Below the pieces are notes generated by a model. It was not told the DNA's origin. It searched no databases and saw only the letters and a list, made by a program, of their open reading frames with translations. The position numbers were made by a program, and so were the translations under genes. A stretch of DNA of 64,000 nt, from assembly GCA_902729315.2 (NCBI GenBank), contig LR746276.1, forward strand, positions 3,144,169 through 3,208,168, in the 5' to 3' direction. The number at the start of each line of letters is the position of its first letter. Positions within the stretch are counted from its first letter, which is position 1. Below, one piece after another: positions 34,801 through 45,318 of the stretch. The stretch comes from Spirodela intermedia (lineage: Eukaryota; Streptophyta; Magnoliopsida; Alismatales; Araceae).

Positions 34801-37800
34801 AAGGTGTTAGGAAGGTTGATTTGCTTACTCATCTGATGATGTTGCATGGTCATCCTACCTGTAACCCAAAATCACGTAGTCACTGTTGCATCTAATCTTA
34901 GCAAATGAACATCTGAGCTTTTCGAGATAAACACCAAAGAACAGTAGCGTCCCACCACTATTTCGTGAAGCTCAGTCAAACCCACCCTGGTGACATCAAT
35001 CATTATGACGACACAAACAACTAAATATTATAATTACTTTTTTGAAGACGGTTTTCTTTGTCAAGAATGATATCCGAACCATGTCTATTACGTTTTTATC
35101 ACCAAAAACGTTTTATTTTTCGAGTGTCATATTACATGTGCATTATAGTTGTGTGTGTGTGGTTTTGTTTAGCCAACCTGATCTACCCTTGCTTGAGTCA
35201 CAGACATGATGTCCTTGACCTTTAGTTAAACGAATTCTTGATGCTACCAGTCTATGGTATTCCTACGAATTTTTTATGGCCTTCTGGTCGGGATGAGTGG
35301 TATTTTTTTTTTATAGTGGCAATTAGCACAACTTTTCGATCCAGCAGTTCTCTTAATTTTTATTCAATCAAATGATGCGGCAGTGTTTGTATGCTTGGGA
35401 ATCTGGGTTCCAGGAATGTCTTAGTTCAAAATATGCAATGCTCTATTTTGTTTTACGATGCTTTTTTTAACAAAATCACCGCAAGGATTTGTCGGTCCAC
35501 ATTTTATTGATTTAGACCTGTTTATCCAACTCTCAACCCAAAACATCAAATGACTGCTCCCTCTATGTTATATCAAGATAGCCGTGATCCATCCTCGTTT
35601 ATATGGAAGCCCGTCTTATGTTTTATGAAACTAATGCAAATAGTTTCTGCTTTTACAGGCCTACTGATAAACATCTTAGATCACTTTGACCAATGATTTA
35701 AGCATGTTGATGAAACGAGTGGGACATTGCCATACAAAATGCTCATCCTTTTCACCCCCTTTTTCTTTCTGAATTCCTGTCTATTCTTTACGCAGATATC
35801 GTTTTTCGGCCTGGCACAATACATGAAGTGGTGTTATTTTTAGATTTGCTTTTACCTTCTCAACTAGTCATTCGGATCTTTTTGAGCTGACAGAGGCACC
35901 ATTTGCTGCATTATGACGAATCTATTTCCACTAGTTTTTTTCCTTGTGTTGATGATTTGCTGTCTAGGTTTCGGCTGACGTATAAGTTCTCTACGTCTTA
36001 CCGATAAGGTAGCTTCTTAGCTATCTTGTCTGATGCCATAGATTTGTGTGCACATGAGTGGACCGTGCATTGTTCTTGAACCTAAATTCTGTGCCTCATT
36101 CTTCTCGACATTTTCTGCGTCCGTCTCTCCATTTTCGATCTGAAGAATGCCAGAGTACATCTTCTGTTGATGAGCTATGGGCCTCCCTCCCCCCCATCTT
36201 TGAATGTTTGAGTGGAATAGCTGGTTGGCCTTCAGTTCTAACTTTCCTCATGTGAACAATTTTTTTTTCCCTTTCGCTCTTTTTTACCAAATGTTGTATA
36301 GAAATATCAGTGAATACTTGTTACCATCTCCAGCGTTTTGGCTGTTCGAGTTGATTCTCAATGCTCCCATTTTGTCATTTTTGCAGTGTGTGGCATCACA
36401 TCCAGACACAAGGATTCATTTCTTAAATGGTAATTTCACTTTGGTGTATGCGACTGTTATTGCCCTTGTTGTTGTCGGATTAAATTAGATTGGTATTTGC
36501 AGCTCCAGAGCTACGAAGCGGCAACTGTAAGCTTTTTCCTTTTTGCGATTCTTCCATGCCACCTTCTGTAGAGAGGATATCTTCGTCCTTGCTATACGCG
36601 ATTCCCTGGTGTTGCAGTCTCCGGACATGATTTTAATGCTCCCACACAGAGATACATCTGTACGTGGTGCGATCTTGGTGATGATGTTCATGAGTCGTAG
36701 CCGAGGGATTTCTTAAAAATGGCTAGAGAGACGGAATGGGTCGATTTCCTCGCCCCCTCTGCCCAGCGTCATGTCGAATGCATACTCGCTTCATTTGATG
36801 TGAGCTTGATGGGGTCGCTGCGAATGGCTGTGTTAGGATCCCTTCGGTCTCTCTTAGGTCACTGGTTTGATATCATCGGAGGGCCTGCTAATTTCATGCT
36901 GGCCATTTTGCAGTGGTAGTGTTGATGCATCTTGCAATTTCTTGCTCGATATGGTGTTTGATGCATCTTGCTTTCTTTCAATGTGCAGCTCATATACCGT
37001 TGTATCTGTACCCGTTTCTAAACACAACCAGCAAAACCAGGCCGTTCGAGTATCTGAGGCTCACTAGTTTGGGGGTCATCGGTGCGCTCGTGAAGGTCGG
37101 GGCAATCGAACTTGTCTTTGAGATCCTCTCCATGCTTTCATTTCTCTCTCGGATAGAATAGCGACCAGACTGCACCGTCAGCTCTCCCCGAGGGAGCTTT
37201 TTAGCAGTTTACTTCTCCTTGAAAAAAAATATTTTTGATGCCTTGCCGTCGTTCAGTTTCGCATTTTGAGGAAAGGATCGGCTCGATCTTCTGAAATTTT
37301 CCTCTGCAGGTTGATGACACGGAGGTCATCAACTTCCTCCTCTCGACGGAGATCATCCCTCTGTGTCTGCGCACCATGGAGATGGGCAGCGAGCTGTCAA
37401 AAACTGTGCGTAGCCCGCTTGCCCGTCGATGCTTTTGCTTACGTTTCTCTGTGCTCGACCCATCTAAGTGATGATGGCCCATCGATCTCTTCCGGGGGCG
37501 GGGGGGGGGCGATTTACCCACTTGGCCAATGTGAAGTTGACTTTTTTCAATATCTTTGCGGAAAATTGACTTTTCTATCTTGTCGTTGATTTTGGTGGCG
37601 ACTGTGCGCGAGCTCGCAGGTGGCGACCTTCATCGTGCAGAAGATCCTGCTGGACGATGTTGGGCTGCGGTACATCTGCGCCACGGCGGAGCGGTTCTTC
37701 GCCGTCGGTCGCGTCCTGGCCACCATGGTCGCCTCCCTTGCCGAGCAGCCCTCCACGCGCCTGCTGAAGCACATCATCCGCTGCTATCTCCGGCTATCTG

Positions 37801-38157
37801 ATAATCCGAGGTCCCTGCATTGGACGTCGCTCTTCTTCTTCGTCGTCTTCTTCTTCTTCTTCTTCTAATTTGAAGGTCTGGGTTTGTGGTCGGCAGGGCG
37901 TGCGAAGCTCTGAAGTCTTGCCTGCCGGAGATGCTGAGGGACGGGACCTTCATCCAATGCCTCAGGGTGAGTCGCCCTTCCCCTCGTCGGAAAAACTCTG
38001 GCTTCTTCTGCATTGGCCCCCTCCCTGACGGTCGAATCGCCGCCTGTAGGACGACCCGACCACCCGCCGGTGGCTCCAGCAGCTGATACACAACATCAGC
38101 ACCGCCGGTCGCGTCTCTGTGCTGCAGACCGGGCTCGAGCACATGATGCCCAACTGA
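28809..38157 (+). CDS. CCR4-NOT complex subunit 9 (CNOT9/Rcd1/CAF40)
   Basis: Nine coding exons: 28809-29021, 30958-31029, 31848-31937, 36387-36429, 36989-37095, 37310-37405, 37620-37810, 37897-37966, 38050-38157, giving 329 aa with all frames consistent. CNOT9 is the armadillo-repeat subunit of the cytoplasmic CCR4-NOT deadenylase and docks RNA-binding proteins and GW182/NOT1-type partners for mRNA decay and translational repression. Strong family signatures are visible: [112 protein letters not shown] and [18 protein letters not shown]. The N-terminal 45 residues are a variable Gln/Ala/Gly-rich tail, as usual. The start at 28809 is followed by a second ATG; either could serve. Introns 1 (1.9 kb) and 3 (4.4 kb) are large. 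A TTC tract lies in intron 7. Confidence 0.95.
31679..31780. repeat. Short direct duplication in CNOT9 intron 2
   Basis: Two near-identical 35-base copies of a block containing ATTATTTAAT-TCTATGGGAGAG (about 31679-31713 and 31746-31780) are separated by about 32 bases. A recent local duplication is likely; no function is seen. Confidence 0.7.
31938..36386. other. Large (4.4-kb) third intron of CNOT9
   Basis: Flanked by a GT donor after CNALALLQ and an AG acceptor before CVASHP. It is mostly AT-rich. Apart from a Rep-like fragment near 32.2-32.4 kb, no recognisable transposon terminus or coding block is seen, and open frames are short. The size suggests old insertions that can no longer be delimited. 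Confidence 0.6.
32188..32400 (-). pseudogene. Possible Rep-like (HUH) fragment, decayed
   Basis: Read on the minus strand from about 32400 down, a frame contains the block [14 protein letters not shown] followed by KTKRASKNN and a charged stretch, then a stop after about 70 codons. The E-x-H-K-x-G-G-x-H-x-H spacing resembles motif II (HUH metal site) of rolling-circle Rep proteins of CRESS-DNA viruses and their endogenous plant relatives. Motif I, the catalytic Tyr motif III and the helicase are not visible, so at most this is a short relic. The resemblance is from memory of the motif only, and a chance match remains possible. Confidence 0.3.
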
Positions 38158-39286
38158 GAGACGGCCCATCCCTTCATTTCTCTCCATAATTTGTTCCTTG
38201 GTGGGGATTAGGGTTTGCCTCAGGATGGCCTCATTCTTTGGGTGGCTGCCGCTGGTGCTGCTGTTGTGGCGTTTTAGCAGAAGGATGCATTTAGCGATCT
38301 ATTCTATCAGATATACCAACTTCTTCGTGCGCAGTAAAAGTATGGGGGGAGCGGTGGACGGGCCCGGTTATGCTGATCGCCGCCGCCAGTCTCTTAGGAA
38401 GGAGGAACCCTAGAAACGTCAGATCTCGAATTGGAGCTGTCCGAGGTTGATTGCCGCAGCGGCTGTCGTGTTTTTCTTTTTCTTTTCCCCCTTCAACGCC
38501 CCCTTCTTCTGGCCAAAACCCCAAAAACCAGTACTCGAATCACGGAGTTGCAGATGGCCGGGATTCTCAAGGTCACCCTGCTCTTGCAGGCTATTTCATG
38601 AGAGCATGAATAACCAGGCGGAACGGAGGAGCAGTAATTGATTGAATAGAACGGAGTGGAGGGCGGCAGGCGGCAGGCGGCAGGCGGCAGGCGGTTGATT
38701 GTTCCTTTCGCTTACCGGAAGGCGACGGCCGCTTCTTGCTGCGGGCAAGATCAACCGCACGGACTCTTCCGTAATTGGTAATTAACTGTCAGTTCTTTTG
38801 ACGGATTGGAGAGAATTAAATAAAGAGGAAATTCTTCCGAAAACTCAACTACATTTCCGAGAATCAACGTCGTGGGTTTTCTGGCATTCATCGCCCAGCT
38901 TCAACCAGAAGGATGACGTCTCAAGAACATAACAAAACGAGAACGAAGCGTGCCCACCGCTCTTCCTCCTCTCGGAGCAGGGCCCTCCGAAATGCATGGC
39001 CTCAACGGACCAGCGCCACCAAGAACGACGACGTATTCTGAAAGGCGGCAACTGCTCAAAGAATTCAGGCCGTGCATGGCTGTGAGTGGGTAGCGAGAGA
39101 GAGAGAGAGAGAGAGAGGTGTGTGTGTGTGTATATACAAAGCATAGACCGCCAGGACACACTCCTGGAGGTAGGTGGGAAAAGAAGAAAAAAATTACAGA
39201 TGGAAAGTCAGCAACCTTTGGTTGGTGCCGATGATCGATGGCTCCGGCGATGACGAATCTCTAGGACGGTTGGTGGGTGTGGTTGC
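38158..39286. other. Convergent intergenic region (CNOT9 / CrRLK1L)
   Basis: The 3-prime ends of CNOT9 (+) and the receptor kinase (-) face each other over 1.1 kb. It contains a (GCGGCAG)n heptamer tract at about 38661-38694, AATAAA at about 38818-38823 (38 bases after TAATTAAC), and a GA/GT mixed microsatellite at about 39097-39134. No gene is supported. Confidence 0.6.
38661..38694. repeat. Heptanucleotide tandem repeat (GCGGCAG)n
   Basis: Nearly five tandem copies of a GC-rich 7-bp unit in the convergent intergenic spacer. Confidence 0.85.
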
Positions 39287-41968
39287 TCAAGCTCCCGAGG
39301 AGGGAAGGGGAGGGGTGTCGTCGCCGGCGGCGGCGGCGGAGTCATCGTCTGCACGGTTTTGTTGGTGATGAGGTTGGGGGTCGTCGGGGAAGGAGGAGCC
39401 CAGCGGCGCAGCCATGGTGCCGGGGAGGGCGTCGTCCGGCGGCGAGGGGTCGAAGAGGAGACTCCTCTGGGAGGTGTCGTGGAGCTGGAGGACGTACTCG
39501 AGGTGCCAGAGGACCTCCCCTATGGTGGGGCGGCAGCGTCCCTCGTCGGCGAGGCACTTGAGGGCGATCTCCCCAAACTTGCCGAGGGACTCCGGCGAGC
39601 AGTGCCCCTCCAGCAGGCTCGGGTCGGCGACGGCGGCGAGGGCCCCCTGCCGCTGCCAGCGCGCGGCCCACTCGGCGAGGTTGATCTGGTCCTTGGGGAG
39701 CGCCGGGTTGATCACCGGCCGCGCGCAGACCACCTCGAAGAGGACGACGCCGAAGGAGTAGACGTCGGACTTCTGGGTGAGCTGCTGCCGCCGGAAGTAC
39801 TCCGGGTCCAGGTAACCGAAGCTCCCCTTCACGGCGGTGCTAACGTGCGTGCAGTCCAGCGCAGGCCCGTCCTTGGACAGGCCGAAGTCCGCCATCTTGG
39901 CCACCAGGTCCTCGTCCAGCAGGATGTTGGTCGTCTTCACGTCACGGTGGATGATTCCCCCGCGGTCCGCGCCCGTGTGCAGGTAGTGCAGCCCTCGCGC
40001 GGCGCCGATGCAGATCTCCAGGCGGCATCGCCACGGCAGCGGCGCTCGGAGCTCGCCGCCGCCGCCACTGCCGTAGAGGTGGCTCCTGAGGGTCCCGTTG
40101 GCCATATACTCGTAGACTAGGATCATCTCTTGCTGCTCGTCGCAGTAGCCGATCATTGAGACCAGGTGGCGGTGCCGGAGCTTGGAGAGCATCGCGATCT
40201 CCGTCTCGAACTCGGCGAGCCCCTGCTCCGACTGCGGGTGCGCCCTCTTCACCGCCACCGGGCGGCCGTCCTCCAGCTCGCCCTTGTACACCTTGCCGAA
40301 GCCCCCCGTCCCGATCACCAGCGCCTCGTCGAAGTTCCTCGTCGCCGCACGGATATCCGCCACCGCGAACCGCCTCCCGGTCCTGTTCGAAGCCCCATTG
40401 CTGTTCGGCGCCTTCGCTGCCCCCTGGGCATCACCGGCGGCGGCGGCGCTCGCCAGGGCGCCGTTGAGGACCAGTGGCCGCCACGCCGGAGGGGGATTTC
40501 CTCCCTTGACCTGTGGCGGCGCCTTGCCCCTGCGCGCGCGGGCGCGGGCGCACAGGAAGAAGACCACGGCGGCGCAGACAATCACGGCGGCGGCTGTGGA
40601 AGCGACGCCTGCGGCGATGGGCACCCACTGGTTCCCACCACGCTTGGGCCGTCCTCCCGGCGGGCCCTCGGCGCCGGCGGTCGTCTTCTCAGGGACGAAC
40701 GCGAGGTTCCCGTTCCGGCTGAGCTTGAAGATCTCCAGGCCGTTCAGGAGGACGTCGGTGTCCTGGGCGCCGGTGGTGGCGTCCTGGCCGAGCTGCAGCC
40801 AGATGGTCATCTCCTCCGGCGCCGAGTCGACGAAATCCTGACAGTAGGCCCTGCCCTTGCCGCCGGCCTTGGCGAGGATGTCGTAGTTATCGGCGGCGTT
40901 CCGGAAGTTGAGGTAGATCCTGAAGACCCTCTGGTTCTCCGTGTCGTAGACGAGCTCGCAGAAGTGGAGCCGCACCAGGTAGTCAAAGCCGGGGTCGACG
41001 TAGAACTTCCATGTCACGTTGAACCTCTTCTCCACCACGTCGTCGTTGACCATCGTCCTCGCGTCCTCGTACACCGGCAGCGGCGCAATGGAGGTGCGGT
41101 TGCTGTCGGCGTAGGTGATGTTCGAGGAATTGGAGATGGTCTTCGCTGCCAGGGAGGAGAACATGTACTTGATGTCCGTCTCCCAGCTCCGCCACAGGCC
41201 CCGATCTCGCTCCGCTTTCACCTCGCGATCCCCCATGTTCACCCGGTACATGGTCTCCATCCCCCGGTCGACGCTCGCGGCTGCGGCGGCGCCGCCGCCC
41301 ACCCTCGTCACGGGGTCGAAGAAGAGGCCATCCAGGATGGGAACCACCTCGATGGCGTTGACGAATGCGAAGCAGCCCGGGGAGGGGGCGAACTGAACCC
41401 AGATCACGGTGGAGCTCACGTTGAGGAAGTACTCCTTCACCAGGGAGGAGGAGGAGGAGGAAGAGGACGACGCCGCCGCCGTCGAGTTGCTCCCCATCAG
41501 GCTCTGCAAGTAGGCGTTCTTCCGATCCACCTCACCGGTGACATTGTACCTGGAGAGGAGCTTCAGGCCGTTGGCGGTCACCTCGAACTCGGAGGTGTTC
41601 GAGCTGAAGCCCGCAGACTGGAGCGGGTGGAAGTGGAGCCTGAGGAAGTAGCTCCCCGAGGACGACAGGTTGAAGGTGTAGTTGGTGCTCGCGTTGAACA
41701 CCCGGGCGGTTCTGTACAGAGATCCGAGCAGTAAGTTCTTGCCGACGGCAATGCCCGACGCGTTGACGCCGGGGCAGCTGAGGGTGACGTTGCCGCCGGG
41801 GAGGGAATCTCCAATCCAGGTCCGGCCGCCGGCCTGGATAGTGGAGTTGGAGCCGCAGTTGATCAGGATGGGTTCGGCGTTTTGACCTTCCGCCGAGCCG
41901 AGGAGCAAGGAGGGGAAGACTAGACACAACAGGAGCAGCAGCAGTGGAATCCCCATTCTCGGGGCCAT
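39287..41968 (-). CDS. CrRLK1L malectin-like receptor kinase
   Basis: A single-exon 893-aa receptor kinase of the Catharanthus roseus RLK1-like family (FERONIA/THESEUS/HERKULES group), which senses cell-wall integrity and RALF peptides at the plasma membrane. Order: signal peptide (Leu-rich, residues 5-29), two malectin-like domains (about 30-410) with many N-glycosylation sites and the RLHFCELVYDTENQRVF block, transmembrane helix about 448-475 followed by a basic stop-transfer, then a Ser/Thr kinase. Kinase landmarks: GTGGFGKVYKG near 553, VAVK Lys near 573, HRDVKTTN near 674, DFGLSK near 693 and GSFGYLDPEYFRRQQLT; all catalytic residues are present. The C-terminal tail is Pro/Asp-rich. I chose MAPRMGIPL as the start because it precedes the signal peptide; the same frame opens upstream to 42139 without homology. 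The kinase is closest in feel to HERK1/THE1. Lack of introns is typical of the family. Confidence 0.95.
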   Translation of the reverse strand: MAPRMGIPLLLLLLCLVFPSLLLGSAEGQNAEPILINCGSNSTIQAGGRTWIGDSLPGGNVTLSCPGVNASGIAVGKNLLLGSLYRTARVFNASTNYTFNLSSSGSYFLRLHFHPLQSAGFSSNTSEFEVTANGLKLLSRYNVTGEVDRKNAYLQSLMGSNSTAAASSSSSSSSSLVKEYFLNVSSTVIWVQFAPSPGCFAFVNAIEVVPILDGLFFDPVTRVGGGAAAAASVDRGMETMYRVNMGDREVKAERDRGLWRSWETDIKYMFSSLAAKTISNSSNITYADSNRTSIAPLPVYEDARTMVNDDVVEKRFNVTWKFYVDPGFDYLVRLHFCELVYDTENQRVFRIYLNFRNAADNYDILAKAGGKGRAYCQDFVDSAPEEMTIWLQLGQDATTGAQDTDVLLNGLEIFKLSRNGNLAFVPEKTTAGAEGPPGGRPKRGGNQWVPIAAGVASTAAAVIVCAAVVFFLCARARARRGKAPPQVKGGNPPPAWRPLVLNGALASAAAAGDAQGAAKAPNSNGASNRTGRRFAVADIRAATRNFDEALVIGTGGFGKVYKGELEDGRPVAVKRAHPQSEQGLAEFETEIAMLSKLRHRHLVSMIGYCDEQQEMILVYEYMANGTLRSHLYGSGGGGELRAPLPWRCRLEICIGAARGLHYLHTGADRGGIIHRDVKTTNILLDEDLVAKMADFGLSKDGPALDCTHVSTAVKGSFGYLDPEYFRRQQLTQKSDVYSFGVVLFEVVCARPVINPALPKDQINLAEWAARWQRQGALAAVADPSLLEGHCSPESLGKFGEIALKCLADEGRCRPTIGEVLWHLEYVLQLHDTSQRSLLFDPSPPDDALPGTMAAPLGSSFPDDPQPHHQQNRADDDSAAAAGDDTPPLPSSGA

Positions 41969-42272
41969 CCTGGCGAGGTCCTTTCTTGAAGATTGTGCCG
42001 GCGTTTCTTGAAGATTGTGCTGGAAGACCCTCGGTAGATCGGGAGATTGATGGACCGGACGATAGCTCAATCCACCATGTCGTCCGTCGATAGAAGCAAA
42101 CCTTGCAGACGCGGAAATACTGAGCCGCTGCGAGCACATCGAGAAGAAGATGAAGAAGAAGAATTCAACATGGTTCCGCGGGCGCAGAACGCAGCAAATG
42201 CAGGTGGGGGAGAGGTGAGGAAGAACATCCAGAGGATTTCTGTCAGAAACTGAACACTAATCGAAGGATGAG

Positions 42273-42324
<52 letters not shown>

Positions 42325-42839
42325 AGAGGAAGAGAGGAATTTACGGGTTCCGACTAGGGCATCGGCTACGAGCTCCGCCGCCAAGTCTTCTTCATTTCAT
42401 CAGCGAGGAGGAATGGCCACCGACTGCAGCGGCAGATCCCCTAATTCGCCGGAACGATCTCCCACATTCGAGATCACTCCCGCCAAGATCCCGGATCTCG
42501 GCTGAGAAGAACCAGACCCTGGCCGAGTGGGAAAGAGGAAAATGAACGAGACCTAGCCACAAACCCGAGATTCCCACTGAAGGAGCCCCAAAACCTTCCA
42601 ATTCCCAGCGTCCTCTGCCGTACCTTGCGATGAGAAGCCCACAGGAAGGAAGGGCGGGGTGGCGTAGTCCCACCGGCCGCGGACGCAGAGGCGAGGTCCA
42701 CAGATGGGGGCGGGATTCACCGTCCCAGTGAAGAAACCGCGTGGGGTCAGCCCGAGGAGGAGGAAGAAGACAGAGGAGGTGAACTCCTCACCGCTTTATC
42801 CCTTATAAAGGCGGCGGGCTGGGGCCGAAAAGGAGGAAA
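41969..42839 (-). promoter_or_regulatory. CrRLK1L leader and promoter with TATA-like box
   Basis: Upstream of the receptor kinase on the minus strand there is a CT microsatellite (GA on the plus strand, about 42276-42320) and, about 835 bp from the start codon, CTTTATAAGG (42803-42810 on plus), a good TATA-box match. A leader intron is possible between them but was not defined. Confidence 0.4.
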
Positions 42840-43254
42840 CCGTAAATAAATCAAGCTCCGGGAGGCGTCTTCTTCCTCCGGCGAGCGCCGCCGCCCCTCT
42901 TCAGACCTGTCCCAAATAATTTCTCGGAAACCCTTCCGGCGCCATGTTTTTTCTCGCGAGGATTATTCTACGGGGGGCCGGCGGCGACGGGGGGGCTGCC
43001 GGAGGGAGATTGGGGGGGGGCATCTACAGTGTGGGCACATGGCCTTGTCCGCGGGAGGTGCGAGGAGAGCTACTGCGCTGAGCCAGAACCCTTCTTTCCC
43101 CAACTGACGCCGACGACTGTGGATTTTCTCAGACGAATTTTCACCTTTTTAACTGGTCCCAGTTTAAGCCTCTTCCCTTCTTCCCGATCACCGCGAGGGG
43201 GGAGAGAGAGAATTCACCAAAGCGGATGGTGTATACATTATTTTCAGAATTCTC

Positions 43255-43288
<34 letters not shown>

Positions 43289-43419
43289 TTGTGCCAAAAG
43301 AAAGGTAAATCAAGACGTCGATGGATGTGACCTGGCTAGGAACGGGGCCCAGCCCAGTTCGGCCCATATATGAGCTGCGTCTCAACTTTGACTTCTGTTT
43401 CAATCCTCAGACTCATTTT

Positions 43420-43457
<38 letters not shown>

Positions 43458-45318
43458 CCTTTATCACTACATCAAATGGGTCGGGCTTGAGAAGGAATAA
43501 ATTATGATTGGGCATCGTATGAGTACCCTTTCAAAGTAGATGGGAGACAAATAATCGGTATAGTAACTTCTCGATTCATCAAATTTTCTTAGCCCCTCCC
43601 CAGTCTCTCACTATATTGGCATCAATCATTTTCTTGGCTCTAGATATCTTGATTCAGCAATAATGGCGATATCATTGCATTTGTAGATAAATCCCTCGAA
43701 TTAGAGTGCTATTTCTTAAAATAAATAAATTATATATGAATCGTACGCGTTTCATGATACGGTTTTTCTACCGCATCAAATAATCGAAGAAGGCTGAGTA
43801 AATTCTTAAAAGATGAAAAATACTCCCCACACTGACCTTCTAGGCCGCCTCGATCGGGGGTGCAATTAAAAGTTCGTGGTGTTTTAAAGGACATTGAACT
43901 AAAAGCGCCAGTACGAAGCATGGTCCACACCAGAGAGCGGCGCACGTGCTCGTAATCCGTGGTCCGCAGGGCGGCATTTCTCTGCCATTCCCCGCTCCCT
44001 CCCGCTTTAATATTGCTGTAAATACCCCTCCTTGAGCTAATAATTGCGACCATACCTCTTGTTCTGCTCGTGGAGAGCGGCAGCCAAGATACGCACGTGG
44101 GAACGGCCCCCACCTGTGATCCAATATTTGTGACAGGAGCTCTGTGGACGACACGTGGAAGCGTCGCACGTGTGGAACACCTTAGAGGAAGAATCAACTT
44201 CGGGGGAGGGCCCCTTGGGCAAAGGAGAACACGACGGCGGGTAATTGCTTTCGTCTCCGACGAGGTTCCTGGCGCCGGCCCTTTTCCTTTTTTTGAGGTT
44301 CTTGGTAATCACCGATTTTCACCCTCCTCACCCTCGATTTTTTATTCTGGTCGGCCATTGGGTGAAGGAATTCGTTTTCCTGCGTCGGTGGCGGGTAATT
44401 AACGGTTTGGGGGCTGGGAAACGGTGAATATTTGCTTCTTGAATGAGGGTGGGATTGGGTTTGTCGACGTTGAAGGACATGTTGATCGCCTGATTCACTA
44501 TTGAGGCGATCTGGATCGATGTCATTGTGAAGACGTCTCTTCCCCCTTTTTTGAGGCCAGTTGGTAGGGTAATTCTGGCTTTATTCCAGCCCTCTGTTTT
44601 GTAGACTATTTTGCCTGGTGGCAAGTTTCTTAATCGTCGATTGGCCGATAACTATCGCCCTTTCTTGCACACGAACCAAATATAGCTTTATGGTTTTGGA
44701 TTTCTCCCTGACAACACGAACCAACCGAGTGTTTGCTTTGTTATTCTCGTGTTGCGTCGGTGGTAGGTTACGTGCAAAGCTTTATCTGTTCGGGAGACCG
44801 TAGAGTAAATAAACCACTGTCTTGTCCTTGGTCTTGGTGTGGGAAGAGTGGCGTAGTTCCTTGTTTATTATTTCTCGGTAAATGAAATAATGTTTTTAGA
44901 TTCTCTTCATTGTTTGCTACTCTCTGATCTAAATCTGACTTCATGCGCATTATCCAGGGAAGGGAGGTTTGCTTTGGAATCTTTGATCGGGAATTGCTAA
45001 TTTTGATTGCATTTCTCTCCAGGCACCTTGTCATTTCTGGGGATAGCTGGTCCAATTAGGGCTGGCTTAAGAAATTCAACCACGGCTCTAAGCGAAAAAA
45101 CCCGCCTAAACATCAGAAGGGGAATAAGATGCACCCAAGGTTGCCCTAAGTTTTTGATTGCATCCCCTTCCTTCCATGGTGGTCGGGGTGCCCTACCATC
45201 TGCTGGTGGGCATCCGGCAGATCTGACCTTCCTTGCTGGTGGGGGGTACTGAAATCTGCCTGGTTAGTTCTTCTGTGAGTTTTTGTTTAGCTGTTGATTT
45301 GTTCAAGCATCTGTAAGA
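42840..45318. other. Intergenic / VTC2-like 5-prime region
   Basis: A divergent spacer between the receptor kinase (-) and the VTC2-like gene (+). It contains two CT microsatellites (about 43257-43284 and 43424-43455) and several CACGTG-type or ACGTG cores (near 43942 and 44093-44170). VTC2-type genes often carry a long leader with a regulatory upstream frame. I could not identify such a frame confidently here. Confidence 0.4.

Noticed and set aside
40166-41734. 522-codon open frame on the plus strand
   Set aside because: It lies exactly antisense to the CrRLK1L receptor kinase; high GC removes stop codons. Composition is Arg/Pro/Gly/Val-rich with no domain, so it is a shadow of the kinase gene.
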